DNA of 64,000 nucleotides from Siphonodentalium dalli (GCA_032622095.1 CP136064.1:197563948-197627947), one strand, 5' to 3'; positions 1 through 12,184 are shown, numbered from the stretch's first letter. Translations and numbers: made by a program. The notes: a model not told the origin generated them from the letters alone.

Positions 1-16
1 GAGTACATTTCTCAAT

Positions 17-74
17 AAACTGTATTAAGAAATAGTAAGAACATGTTGTTCGTAACATTTCTTAATACAGTTTA
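17..74. repeat. short imperfect hairpin
   Basis: The segment AAACTGTATTAAGAAA at 17-32 is matched in reverse complement by 57-74, with about 24 bases between. It is a small inverted repeat, probably the end of an interspersed repeat. No gene is visible from 1 to 590. Confidence 0.5.
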
Positions 75-592
75 GGTTAGTGTTTGTTTTTCCTCAAGTT
101 ATCGAATTTCTTGTTAATTATCTAATGTCTCTAAACCAGTTTCAATTTAGTCAATTAGATAAGTTTTTGATTGACATGGGAATTCAAAAAGAATAGAGCA
201 AAATACGGGAAAATTGTAGAGAACACGTAACATCAGGCGATGAGACAACATGACACCGCGCTGGTGACAAGATTGAGCAATATATACGTCAAAGAGAGAG
301 CAAGCACCTTCGCAGCATCGAAAGGTATCCACATCGTTGTAGAAGGGTATACGCTTTTGAAAATGAGCACAATGGAAGTGACGTCAATAGATCCACTCTC
401 TAATGGTGCCTATCGATTTACTAACAATGTTTCGCAGCAAGTGACTACCTATAAATTATGAGGCAATTATTATGTAACCTAACTCCGAGCAGGTATCATA
501 TACAAATTATCAAGTATCTTTACAAATTATTTTAATTCAAGTTGAATATTTGTCGATAAAACGCGCATTTTGAATCCGAGCAACTAAGTGCT

Positions 593-1200
593 GTGCCGAA
601 ATGTCCAGGTGCCGAAACGTCCTACACCCGAGCGATTGGAGACCTGGATTCCAGAGACCAGCGAGTGGAAAATTCTCTTCAGGACGTCAACGGGATGATG
701 CCAGGAGAAGACAGGAGCTGCTGGATAAAAGTTACAAGGACATCCGGACGACTTTCAGCTGGCCTTCTTCTCCTTGGATTTGTAGTGCGCGATTTTGGGG
801 GAGGGGGTATCAAGTGAAATACGCAGGAAATTGTTAACCATATAAACTTCACGCCGTCGATCACCCGGGCTGGGTTGGGGGTGCTTATCGGGGTCGCCGT
901 GCTGCGGTGGCTGGTTGGACGAATTCTTTATATATATATATGTTTGTATTTGAACGCAGCGGGCAGGCGGGTCGGTGGAGCAATGTAACACTATATACCA
1001 CTGGTTGTGGTAATTTAAGTGAATAAACAATGTATGATTTGACAACACCATCACGTCAGCCATCCCTTTGGAGCAGCCCGGACTCATGATAACAACTACC
1101 AGGAGTCCATCACCGTCACCCACGAGGCAACAACACATGCTGTGGCACTGCAGCTACCACCAACCTACAGTGTTCCAGGGGATACCCCCCTCGTATGGAT
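593..1200 (+). mobile_element. possible 3' remnant of an LTR retroelement
   Basis: A short open stretch (593-837) runs into a purine-rich tract around 793-808 that resembles a polypurine tract. After it come a TATA-like run near 930, AATAAA near 1023 and a CA-rich segment to about 1200. This order (end of pol, PPT, LTR-like sequence with poly(A) signal) would fit a decayed LTR element. No reverse transcriptase, integrase or second LTR is visible, and the reading frames are short and overlapping. The call is weak; an ordinary 3' untranslated region is the main alternative. Confidence 0.25.
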
Positions 1201-1939
1201 ACCAGCGACGGGAATAGAAGAAGAATTTTTTTTTTTTTAAATGATTCCTTTTTTCTTCTTTTTTATTTGATTAAATATAGGCTAAAATGAGGGGTTAGGG
1301 AAAGGGTCACTCGGCCCTTTCGACAATCCCGGGGTTAGCCCCCCCCCACAAACACTATCTCTCTTTTCAAAAATATTAAATTAATTGAGATACATTGTAA
1401 TAGGTCCCGATCTAATTATTGTCTGGTATTGAAAACGTACACATATGAAATAACTGGATTAATAACACATTCATCGGCAAATACTCAATTATTCGAATAA
1501 GAATGTGTATATATATGGTGAATAATTGTAATATTTTTTGTTCTTTTGTCCCTATCGTGTATCGAAATAGAGATTAAGATTAAGTGATTTGTTATGTACC
1601 ATTACCATTTGTTGTTGTTGTTGCTGTTCCATGAATATTTTCTTTCATTGAAATAAATTTGATTTTACCACACACCCATAGTAATAATCAGTCGAAGGTG
1701 GGAAAAAGTCTGGTGGGAAATGTCCGCTTTGATATTGAGCAAGTGGGTAAATGTCCGGGTGGGGAAATGTCCGCTTTGCCAATTTCAAAGCGGGTGGGGA
1801 AATGTCCGTTTACCCTTTAAAGTCTTGATCAACCTATATCGTTCCCTTGAACCAGGATGTTGTTTAATGGGATTTAGGACAAGGCCATGGAGGATTTGGA
1901 AGGGGCGGCACCCATTCCCTTTGGAGATGAGTTTGGGAG
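1201..1939. other. intergenic, low-complexity
   Basis: This stretch holds T-rich runs at about 1226-1262, a short GTT microsatellite near 1610-1626, and three or four copies of a GTGGGGAAATGTCCG-like motif at 1698-1819. A related GCCGAAATGTCC motif occurs near 596. No gene was recognised. Confidence 0.5.
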
Positions 1940-2327
1940 TTATGAAGATGGAAAACAACAATGAGATGAATAATGATCTAGACTTTTTTCACTTCTTAGC
2001 TTTTTTCCCCCTTTTTTTATGTCTGTCTTTGTGGTGGTTTCTTTTGGGAAACTGACTGCTTGTCTTTCTTCCTGTTGTTCCATTCTTTTGCATTCTTTAG
2101 AGACGATGGATGCAGCCAGTTCTCGCTGGGCGACAGCCTCCCACCCCTCCGCGTCGAAGACAGCGGAGCTGATGGTGGTGATGGTGTTGTTGTTGTTGCT
2201 GCTGCTGTTGGAGATGGGGGAAACCGGGTCTAGATGGAATTCCGGTGTCCGAGGTGGTAACGTGTCCATCTCCACCACGAAGTCTGCGACAGGGACGTCC
2301 GGGGTGACATCGGCGTCCCTGCCTCCG
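1940..2327 (-). CDS. likely terminal coding exon, unknown protein (Asn/Ser-rich)
   Basis: A minus-strand open frame extends from 2494 to the stop at 1940. The part that looks coding starts near 2327, just after a plausible splice acceptor (..CACTAAATACAG). From there to about 2080 the codons end mainly in C or G (GAC GCC GTC ACC CCG), unlike the AT-rich surroundings. The predicted peptide has an acidic, Pro-rich stretch, a run of Ser and Asn residues encoded by AGC/AAC repeats, and a Gln/Glu/Lys-rich tail, all of it likely disordered. There is no recognisable domain, signal peptide or membrane segment. The segment upstream of 2327 in the same frame (to 2494) has AT-rich codons and is probably intron. 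I do not recognise the protein; other exons were not found. Confidence 0.45.
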
Positions 2328-2494
2328 CTGTATTTAGTGTCAGAAATTTTGTATGATTCTTTTTCACCTTTGGCAATTTTTTGTAACCCACCCACCCCTT
2401 GACCCATATTTGTTTTTTTCTGTTTTAGCAAGTTTTTCCGACTAGTTTTCGACACCACCCTCGAGAAAGACAAAATCATTTTTTTTCGGAACAA

Positions 2495-3448
2495 TATTTG
2501 AATTTGTTTTCACCGCTTTACCGTCTGTTTCCTGTCAGCTACATATTACAGGTTGGTGTATACGATTAGCCTAGTTTGACATGCATGAATGGCAATGATT
2601 GCTTGTGCAACGTGTTCCTGCATTTTATGTTCGGAGTGACCTGGACCAACATATACCGGATATTTAGGAATTTTACAAAAAGAGACAATCTATGCTGACT
2701 GTCTAATATAAAGGCAGTTTTTATGTTAAAATGACATCCCTAAGTTTTAAGGCCAAACAAATAGTCGAAAAGTCAGTATGGTGGAGATTTGTTTTTGAGC
2801 TGCGGAAACAATTCTTTTGCTGTCATTCTCTTTCCGATTTAATTAATTTGCCGCATCGCTCACATGGGTAGATGAGTTCCCTCATAGTGCCATCGTGTGA
2901 TCTGTAAATTTTAAGTGCAAATGCTAATTAATGCTGTCTAAAAGTAATTTATTGATTTAGTAGACACCAACCTTGATTGATTTGCCGCTGCGGTTGGGCA
3001 TCTAATCAACGAGTGGAAGCAGATAGTTTTCGATATATTTCGGACAAACTAAAATTGCCCAAAAGCTAAGAGGTCGTGAATGGGCGGGTGGTTGGGCAGG
3101 GTGGGGTGATGCTTTATCAGTTGTCCCTTCGTCCTAATAATCTGATGACACATGTTGCAAAAAAAAATAAAATGTGAAATTTAATGCTCTTTTCCCTTCC
3201 TCCAATTTTTTTCGGATCAAACTGAACCATACCCCGTTTACTGTATACTTCGCTGCAATATAGACGAAATATGCATGGGAAACTTTTTCTTAGTTTAAAC
3301 AATATTTTATTCTAAATTATGCATATTAATCAAAGGCTTTTTGTTGGCCATTTCCTTCTCATGAAACTTGCATCAATATTTTATCTTGAATGATGCCTTG
3401 TATGTCCCGCGAACAATCCGTGGCCGAACGCTACATATCTCTGAATTA
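2495..3448. other. intergenic or intronic, nothing recognised
   Basis: AT-rich sequence with no long frame, tandem repeat or RNA-like fold that I can support. It may be intron of the minus-strand gene ending at 1940. Confidence 0.4.
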
Positions 3449-3611
3449 TATAAGGATTAACTGTCATGTGGACTGTTGTTATGGAGATGTAACCGTGAGG
3501 TAAGTGGTCATAACTTGTGTAAAACCCGAAGGGTTTTAAATACAAGTTATGACCACTTACCTCACGGTTATATCTCCATTAAAACAGTCCACATAACAGT
3601 TAATCCTTATA
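3449..3611. repeat. 163-bp foldback (hairpin) repeat
   Basis: ATAAGGATTAACTGT.. at 3450 is repeated in reverse complement ending at 3610. The arms are about 75 bp, nearly perfect, and meet around AAAACCCGAAGGGTTTT at 3523-3539. This is a typical palindromic MITE. No clear target duplication was found. Confidence 0.8.
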
Positions 3612-4504
3612 TTTATATACATTTAGCGAAATTTTAAGCCGCTTTTGTAAATGTATTAAAATCGAAAAGTGTATCGTGACAAAACCAGCCCAAAATATCA
3701 CAAATCACCCTTGACAAAAGTTAACAGGAACACTTTCTTTATATTGAAACCTGATGACTTATTAAGTCAATCCTGCGCGAGTCCAAATGCGCCCAAAACA
3801 TTACGCGTTCTTCTTTCCGAAACCTATGACGCGGTGATGTAATTATGGGGCTGCAGTTATGAGCTCTTGCGCGTTCACCGAGAAATAACTGCAACTAGTC
3901 ACGTGGGCGCCGACCAATCGGAATGCTGGATTTAGTGATAATCACACTTATTATGTAAATATATAGTGTTAAATTGATAGACCCATGAAGTAATATATCA
4001 ACACATCACCGTACGGCTAAATCGCGTAAAGTTCAAATCAAATGGGACTGGGTGAAAAATGGACCTACCCGTGTCTACTTCATCGACATGTTAAGTCATT
4101 AATCGCAATTTCTAGTCATATAGGGTTGACTACATATAGAAAAACATCAGTATGCAGTGTCATATACATGTATACGCAGGACTATCTAGCCTGTTCCGAG
4201 AGACACCATTTGCTTCCGGAGAATGCGCTGAGCTATACATATACGCTTCCGTGTGCTGTCTTGACTCAAGGTCCTGTCAGTGTCAGATCGATCAATTCCG
4301 GCCAAACAATTGATAGAACTCTACTGAATCAGATGATACATTAGTAGGAAGACACACAATGACTGGCTGGATACCACTATTCCCTCGTGTATGTAAACAC
4401 ACGCCACAGGAAGCGGGTATGTTTCATATAAAGTCGATACCACAACGAACTGATCACTAAACACGTTTACAATTCCATCGAGGGAGTAAAGTTTCATTGA
4501 ACAT
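3612..4504. other. intergenic, nothing recognised
   Basis: One 100-codon open frame (4042-4344, +) has no coding signature and no recognisable motif. No repeat structure was seen. Confidence 0.4.
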
Positions 4505-4978
4505 CGGGTGAGTACTGTCGATATACTGATGTATACGTTATTATCATAGCTACATGCAGGATGTCTACGTTATTATCATAGCTACATGCAGGATATATAC
4601 TGATGTATACGTTATTATCATAGCTACATGCAGGATATATACTGATGTATACGTTATTATCATAGCTACATTGTACATGCAGGATATATACTGATGTAAA
4701 CGTTATTATCTTAGCTACCTGCATGATATATACTGATGTATACGTTATTATCATAGCTACATGCAGGATATATACTGATGTATACGTTATTATCATAGCT
4801 ACATGCAGGATATATACTGATGTATACGTTATTATCATAGCTACATGCAGGATATATACTGATGTATACGTTATTATCATAGCTACATGCAGGATATATA
4901 CTGATGTATACGTTATTATCATAGCTACATGCAGGATATATACTGATGTATACGTTATTATCATAGCTACATGCAGGA
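4505..4978. repeat. 42-bp minisatellite, about 11 units
   Basis: The unit is about 42 bp and contains GATGTATACGTTATTATC followed by ATAGCTACATGCAG. The last six units are almost identical. The first units are truncated (one lacks the ATATATACTGATG part) and one carries a 6-bp TTGTAC insertion near 4670. Because 42 is a multiple of 3, the array stays open in several frames and yields repetitive fake proteins on both strands. There are no spacers, so it is not a CRISPR array. Confidence 0.95.
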
Positions 4979-7021
4979 TCTTTTTGAAACAATTAGATTT
5001 TGTTCTTTTAGATTTCGTTTAGAAAGATAAGTGATACATTATTCGAGACCGTCAATGATATACGTGGAAGGGGATTTTTTTTTTAAATAGTGCAATACAT
5101 GTACCACAACACCCTTTGGAGAAAGAGACAAATAAACAACACAACATTTCGCCAAAGCTGTGATGTCTCACTCACAAACGAGCGGCCGATTTTTGTCCAC
5201 ATTTCATAGATGGCCATTTGATCAATATCTAAACAATTTGAAGCATGAAGACTTGATCTAAATGCTTGAAATGCTCCCCAACAATATGAACATAAAAAGA
5301 TATTGAATTTTTTTACTAACAAATATTTTTGGCACACTATGCTACTCAACTTCTGCATGGCAGCTAAATTTAATCACCGGCGATTACAGTTTGTCTTTTG
5401 GCGGAGTAATTATTAACAACTTAAACGAAATTCATTGACTTAAACCGACACCGTCCATTTCAACCTCCAAATTAATCAATATGTGATTCTATTTAGAACA
5501 AATTAGAACAACTGTTTTGTGTCTGATACTTTGTTGATTTCAACAAAATAAAACAGTTTTCAATCGGCTGCTGCGTTCTCTTATAAATTAGGAGCAAATA
5601 AGGCCGACCGCTAGTTTAAAATTGGTGCTCTAGTTTTAGGGGTAGGGTTAAGTATTGTGCCTCTTTGGCACGGTAGCCTCACATATTTTCAGGCATGTGC
5701 CCTATCAAACTGTTCCATATAAACCAGGCTATTCCTTGCTGTGATTCAACCGATTCCCGTCTTGTGGTATAGTGATAGTTTAGATTTTCCAAACAATTTG
5801 AAAATTGGAAAAAAAAATCATTTCCAATTAGTAGCGATATTGCGGACCAGAGATTTTCATCCAAACTTGTTTACATACTTATTGTTGTTGACGTAATGCA
5901 TATTTAAAATCAATGTCTGAACATCCTAATCATTTATAAAACTGACCTCAATAATAATATACCAATAATGTACCAATACTCCTTATATGACACATACCAC
6001 GATATGGGGGCACATATAAATTCTTACTGTTCTATGAAATTCTTACACTGTCGCATGAAGATGGTAAGATGGTCGACCTTATGCAGAAAAAAGGCAACCC
6101 TAGCAATTTGATGACGCATTCGCAGTCGTGACCAGAAGTATTGTGTACGCATCAGCTAACGTGATACCCATTCCCACAAAATAAAGAAATCAAGAACCAC
6201 TCATTGTATCAGAAAACTTGAATTTGAACAAAACTCTTTTTGCGGAAGGTCTGATAAGAGACTAAAACCCGGTCGTATTTAGGCGAAGTTATGAAATTGT
6301 TGTTTCACGATGTGGTATCTTCTGAATGTATAATATAAAGGGAGTGTTGTATGCCTATACTACAGGGAAGTGTGACGACGAAGAGAATACAGTAATCATA
6401 TTTTTTTGCACAACTTGTGTACAAACAAATTCTACATCCAGATCTACTTCTGCATACACCGAAGTCTGAAGCCGATTGTAGAAACATTCATATAGAAGAT
6501 TGGCCGTCATAGTACTGAAGACCAAGCTTTCACGACAAACATTTTAAAACAATCATGTTGTATACACACTACTGATTATTCAACATTAAGTCAGGAAGTG
6601 ACTCTTTAAAAGCACTTCTGCAAACATCTTCGTTATTTCCCCAATAACCATAGCATCAATCCTAACCTCGCGTGTTACGAGTTATTGCAAATTAATATCA
6701 ATCGCTATATAATCGGAACCCCGATTAAGTATTTTATTACCATGACTACCTATGGCACGGGCGGCGTTCGTTGCAGTTAGTGTTTGAACGACTAACTGAT
6801 ATGTAAACATAAACGCAGACGACGTGATAATGATAGATATCATGATGGTTATGCGAATGATGGTGTTGATGATGATGACAGAATGCTGATGATAAAGATT
6901 AAACGAATTAATACCGCCACTGTATATATGTATAATATTGCACTTAATTAAAATGCACCTTGTACATATACCTCACATATCTTTGTAACATGTGAATTCA
7001 TGTCTATAGAGAAATAAAGCA
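4979..7021. other. intergenic, nothing recognised
   Basis: About 2 kb of AT-rich DNA. Short frames at 5083-5358 (-) and elsewhere carry no motif. No tandem repeat, foldback or RNA gene was supported. Confidence 0.4.
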
Positions 7022-7584
7022 TAGCATAGAAATATTCATATTTGTTCAAATCGCCATCAACAGAAGGAATATTAAAATATATATAGGTTTGTTCATATAC
7101 GCGCTGATTATGTTTTGCATATGAACAAACCTATATATATTTTAATATTCCTTCTGTTGATGGAGATTTGAACAAATATGAATATTGCTATAGTATATTG
7201 TCTTCAAGACGTACGATGATGTACGTAAACAAGAGCCTGCTCGTGTCATAGAAGTTACATAGCACAGCGCAATTCTATTGGTTAATCACACAAAAATGAT
7301 ATAAACGCTCTTTATTATTCCATATCAGGAAAACAGTAACAAATAACGCTCTTTATGTTTACCATATCCGGATCTAAACAAAAGCCAGGAAACGTAACGT
7401 TTTTTGCTTTTGTTTACATAACAAAGGGTGGGGATTGACAACAACATACTGTTTATGTCATATTTCTGATTGGTATATGAACAAAGTCTGTCTATATTTT
7501 ACTATTCTTTCTGTTTATGGCGGTTTTTGACTGATGTGAATATTTTAAAAGCGTACCCAGCGCCAACGCCGCCCGTATCTTTAA
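7022..7584 (-). mobile_element. diverged TTAA-family element with internal inverted duplication
   Basis: The right end reads GCCCGTATCTTTAA (TTAA at 7581-7584), the reverse complement of the TTAAAGATACGG end type also seen at 13792. The interior shares AACGCTCTTTAT, the TTTGTTTACATAACAA stretch and the GGCGGTTTTTGAC stretch with the ~500-bp TTAA elements described at 10911, but is clearly more diverged. Within it, 7031-7186 is an inverted repeat with ~63-bp arms beginning AATATTCATATTTGTT. The left end lacks a TTAA terminus and appears truncated or rearranged. Confidence 0.65.
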
Positions 7585-7941
7585 AAGTTTACACCCATAG
7601 TAGAACTACATCGGAGTTGAACTTCCGTGACCTCGCTCAAAAATGGCGGTATGTTTTTAAAGCGTAACGTTAAACTCACTAATACAAGGTATACATGTGA
7701 ACATGATTAACAATGAAATAAAGAAGTTGATTGTTATTTATAATTGTGTAAAGGTTCATGTCGCGAAAAAAAATGCATTTTATGTGAGAACTAAACTTTA
7801 ATTTTCGTTATGTTGTCAGATGTTACAAGGATATATGATTATAGCCAATTTTCGGGCTAACACGTGGGTTTCACTTCTTAGTATCCATGGTTCCACGTCT
7901 TAGTTCTGGAAATCAGGTACGATCCGCGTCTTAGTGATTAC

Positions 7942-8675
7942 ATGACTAAATCCTTTAGCACGGGTTACAGGTCGTACCTTTAGTCTGATCATCATAATCT
8001 TTGTAAATGGATGTTAACAATGACATGTAGATGGGAACGAGTCATTTTGAGGTCATTCGGCCAAAAAACATGGCTGCCAGCAGCCATCTTGGATTTTACT
8101 ATTTGTATGACTAAATCCTTTAGCACGGGCTACAGGTCGTACCTTTAGTCTGATCATCATAGAATTTGTCATGGATGTTAATATTGACATGTAGATGGGA
8201 AAGAGTCATTTTGGGGTCATTCGGCCAAAAAAACATGGCCACCAGCAGCCATCTTGGATTATACTCTTTGTATGACTAAATCCTTTAGCAAGGGCTACAG
8301 GTCGTACCTTTAGTCTGATCATCATGAAATTTTTCATGGCTATTGAAATTGGAATGTAGATGGGAAGGAGTCATTTTAGGGTCATTCGGACAAAAAACAT
8401 GGCCGCCAGCGGCCATCTTTGATTTCGAAGTTCAATGCATTAGCACGGGCTACATGTCGTACTGTTCGTCTGATCATTATGAAATTTGTCATGGATGTTA
8501 ATATTAACATGTAGATGGGAACGATTAATTTTGGGGTCATTCGGCCAAATAACATGGCCACCAGCAGCCATCTTGGATTTTACTCTTTGTATGACTAAAT
8601 CCTTTAGCACGGGCTACAGGTCGTAGGCCTACCTTTAGTTTGATCATCATCAAATTTGTCATGGATCCGGCTTTT
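7942..8675 (+). repeat. 165-bp tandem repeat, about 4.5 units
   Basis: Units begin ATGACTAAATCCTTTAGCAC at 7942, 8107, 8272 and 8591, with a diverged unit starting near 8430. The exact 165-bp step between the first three shows a tandem array. Each unit has a CGGGCTACAGGTCGTACC segment and a CAGCAGCCATCTTGGA segment. Diverged relatives occur at 22383-23010 (reverse orientation), 34860-35300 and 41330-41430. Confidence 0.9.
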
Positions 8676-9596
8676 ATATAACTATGCATGAATCTATAAA
8701 TAAACGACACGATGCAAGATACGATTTCACTACATTATACGTCCATTATAAGCCAATTATATAAAAAAAAAATGCAAGTTCCCTCATTACTGGGTTAATA
8801 TGCATAACCATCACATATGTAATCGCAATTTAATTGACAACTAGACCGGGAATATCGGCTCATAGATGTATCAAATGTTACGTGGGATATTGCTGAAGAT
8901 GCTAGTAGTCGTAGGAAATCATACAAAGTAACTAGCGCCTTAATGTGACACGAATTGGGCTGTAGAATAGCAATAGATAGTTTGTGAATCAGCTGAGAAA
9001 TGGAACCACTAAGAAGTGATCAGAAACCGAAAGTCGGCTAAGAAATGGAACATTTTGGAGTGAATTTACAGGCCATTTTATACAAGGAAGCGAACAAGAG
9101 AGAATGCTGTTTGTGTGTATGTACAATTAGGGCTACCTGAGGAAGATTTTCCGACAGTTTCAATTTATTATACTGAATGGTTCGGAAGCAAAATGACTCG
9201 ATAGTTCCCCATTGGATTAACATGGAAATACAGTTAAATGTCAGAAATAACGTATAATGGTAATCATAAACCGTCTATCCACATGGCAATTTCATTACGG
9301 GGTTTCCAACGATCGGTTGAATGGTCGGGAACTCATCTTTTCGCCATTATTATCACTTTGTCGATCTTTTCAACTTCTAAAAAACAATAAAAAATCGGTA
9401 TCGCTGCGGAACCTAATCGAAACGAAATGGCACATAAAACTGCTAAGAAGTGATCTCATAGGAGCAGTTGAGCACCAGTGTTCCCTATAGCGTCGAGTTT
9501 GTGTGTCTCTGTGGATACACATTCAAAGAAAACAGCAGGGTAGTTGAATTAGCGGAACAGATAAAAAAAAAATTATAGTATAAATAAAATACACGC
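8676..9596. other. intergenic, nothing recognised
   Basis: Short frames only (9038-9223 -, 9257-9490 +), without motifs. No repeat was recognised. Confidence 0.35.
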
Positions 9597-9722
9597 TTAG
9601 TAGCCGCGAGTACAACATTTTCACTACTCGTAGGTAATGTGGTTTTAACCACTCGCCAAAAAGGCTCGTGGTTAAAACCACATTTCCACTCGTGGTGAAC
9701 ATTTTGTATTCTCGGCTACTAT
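9597..9722. repeat. foldback repeat, ~60-bp arms
   Basis: CTTAGTAGCCGCGAGTACAA at 9597 pairs with the reverse-complementary segment ending at 9722. The centre is GTGGTTTTAACCACTCG / CGTGGTTAAAACCAC. Arms match at most positions with small bulges; a palindromic MITE is likely. Confidence 0.75.
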
Positions 9723-10910
9723 GGGTGTATTCTCGTTCATTATCCAACCATGTGCGTACGGGGGTCAAAACTATGAACAATTTTATACCTGTAAATACAA
9801 ATAGTATTTATTAATTTGTAATTACAAATTTGTGTTATAACTATCACAGTTGTGTCATAGTACAGGGAAAATTTAGCCGTATTATTGTAATACCTCAGAC
9901 TGGGCGAGGGGTGAAACCCCTAAAACGTAGAAAAAACTAACTCACCACCAAAGTTACTCAAAATGTTTGTGACTAAGACTAAGTTAGTCATATTTAGCCA
10001 AAATGTCCAACCCATTTGGGGGGGGGGGGCGGACAACTTAATGTTACAGCCTCAAAATCAGAAGCCAACCGGGGTAAACAATTACATTTCACAGAAATAG
10101 AAGTTTCTGATTGAGGGGTGGGGATACCGTTGGATATCGACGTTGGAGCACCGAAGAGACCATCTTGCCACGTCACTGCATTTATGCTGTAGTCATTTGT
10201 GAAAACTGTGCTTGCATCTTCGTATTCGTGTCCTTTACCCTGACCAAATGCATTCGCGTTGACGATCGAAACTCAAAGATATCACTCATGCACTATTTAT
10301 ATCAATCACGAGCGTTTATCAGAGACGTTGTGACTCATAAGATTCCTATTCTGAACAGCAGCAATGTGCCAGGCATCGTGTTCCCAACACCACTATCGCT
10401 ACCTCACATCCAAGCTGACACCCCCTAAGGTTTGTCAATTTCTAAATATAGGCCATTTCAATCCAAACTATTGAACAACGGAGGTAAATATGCAAATGTT
10501 GGTCTAAAACAAACACATACCCTCTAATAAATTGTTGGAAAAACAAAATAAGAGAACAAGTTCAACCTATTGTTGTTGTAAAATTTCCAATTCAAGTTGT
10601 TTCAGGCATCAAATTTCCAACTGTTGAACGTGTTGATAAAATGTTTGGGGCGAGAAACAACCCAACCCCTTGTCGCGACGTCCCTGTGGGTTGTACTTGA
10701 GATTTCCAGCTGACAAAACATTTTCACAAGGGGGTGAATCGACCCCTCGTCGCCACGTCCCTGCGTATCATAGATGGGTATATTATCCGGGTTAAGGGTG
10801 CGAAAACTGAAAAATTATGTTGGACACACAATACGAAGACCTTCTAATCACGTTCTAAAACTGAAAATTTATGTTGGACACACAATACGTAGACCTTCTA
10901 ATCACTTCCC
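9723..10910. other. intergenic with a 55-bp direct duplication
   Basis: It contains a poly(G) run at 10018-10029 and a direct duplication (10803-10905) of a ~55-bp segment containing ATGTTGGACACACAATACG. A 105-codon frame at 10111-10428 (+) has no recognisable motif. No gene is supported. Confidence 0.5.
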
Positions 10911-11414
10911 TTAAAGGTACGGTTGGCCTTGGCGGTGGGTATCCTGTGAAAATATTTCCACCCGTCAAAAACCGCCACAAATAGAAAGAACATCAAAATG
11001 TAGACAGACTTTGTCCGTATACAAATAAGAAATATCGCATAAACAGTATGTTATTGTCAAATCTTTGACCATTGTTATGTAAACAAAAGCATAAAAAGTT
11101 ACTTTTCTGGTGTTTGTTTATATTATGATGGTAAACATAAAGAGCGTTTTTTGTTGGTGAATTCCTGATATGGAACTAATAAAGAGCGTTTATGCCATTT
11201 GTGTGTGATTAGCCAGTAGCATTGTGCTGTCTTCTGTCACACAATCAGGCTCTTGCTCAGGTAAAATATAGTATATGTCTTTATGATAGCATGCTGTTTA
11301 CGTGATGGTCATGGTATATATGAACGAAACTGAATGCGTTTTAATGTTTTTCTGTTTACGGTGATTAGAACAAATATGAATATTTTCGACAACTAAGGCC
11401 TCACGTGCCTTTAA
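10911..11414 (+). mobile_element. TTAA-flanked non-autonomous DNA element, copy 1
   Basis: A 504-bp unit starts TTAAAGGTACGGTTGGCCTT and ends AAGGCCTCACGTGCCTTTAA. The two ends are imperfect inverted repeats of about 22 bp, and TTAA stands at each outer edge, as expected for elements that insert at TTAA and duplicate it (the rule for piggyBac-type transposases). There is no open frame for a transposase, so it must be mobilised in trans. Copies at 11683, 32044 and 61766 have the same borders. Copies 1 and 2 share diagnostic bases (GGAACTAATAAAGAGCG) that differ from copies 3 and 4 (GGAACGAATAAAGAGCG). Confidence 0.88.
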
Positions 11415-11682
11415 CGTTTTAACTTTCAATTAACTTTCATAGTACTCGAACATTCTTTGTGATTGGGAGATATTTGTAAATACAAAGAACACGTACTATT
11501 TGTGATTTATTTTTGTAATCGTAGGTTCATAGTATTAGCGGAATGATAAATTGTTATTTCTTACAAACAATTGTAGATTCTTACAAAGAAAACGCTTCAT
11601 AGTATTGACCCCGGCTGCACAATAACACAGTCTGAAATATGAACAACCAAATATTTACACAGAACATGGCATACGATTAACA
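11415..11682. other. spacer between two TTAA elements
   Basis: 268 bp of AT-rich DNA between copies 1 and 2 of the TTAA family. No feature was seen. Confidence 0.5.
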
Positions 11683-12184
11683 TTAAAGGTACGGTTGGCC
11701 TTGGCGGTGGGTATCCTGTGAAAATATTTACACCCGTCAAAAACCGCCACAAACAGAAAGAACATCAAAATGTAGACAGACTTTGTCCGTATAAAAATAA
11801 GAAATATCGCATAAACAGTATGTTATTGTCATCTGTTTGACCATTGTTATGTAAACAAAAGCATAACAAGTTACTTTTCTGGTGTTTGTTTATATTATGA
11901 TGGTAAACATAAAGAGCGTTCTTTGTTGGTGAATTCCTGATATGGAACTAATAAAGAGCGTTTATGCCATTTGTGTGTGATTAGCCAGTAGCATTGTGCT
12001 GTCTTCTGTAACACAAATCAGACTCTTGCTTAGGTAAAATATAGTAGTTCTTTGTGATAACATGCTGTTTACGCGATGGTCATGGTATATTGAACGAAAC
12101 TGTATGCGTTTTAATGTTTTTCTGTTTACGGTGATTGGACCAAATATGAATATTTTCGACAACTAAGGCCTCACGTGCCTTTAA
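11683..12184 (+). mobile_element. TTAA-flanked non-autonomous DNA element, copy 2
   Basis: This 502-bp unit has the same borders as copy 1 (TTAAAGGTACGG.. to ..CACGTGCCTTTAA) and the same orientation. It sits only 268 bp from copy 1 and shares subfamily-specific bases with it. Two nested insertions or a local duplication would explain the pairing. The open frame on the minus strand inside it (11962-12162) is not a gene. Confidence 0.88.

Noticed and set aside
2019-2402. 127-codon plus-strand frame with a poly-Leu stretch
   Set aside because: It is the antisense shadow of the more coding-like minus-strand exon at 1940-2327.
4494-5022. Possible CRISPR-like array or repetitive protein
   Set aside because: The repeats are head-to-tail with no unique spacers, and the frames result from a 42-bp period in eukaryotic DNA.
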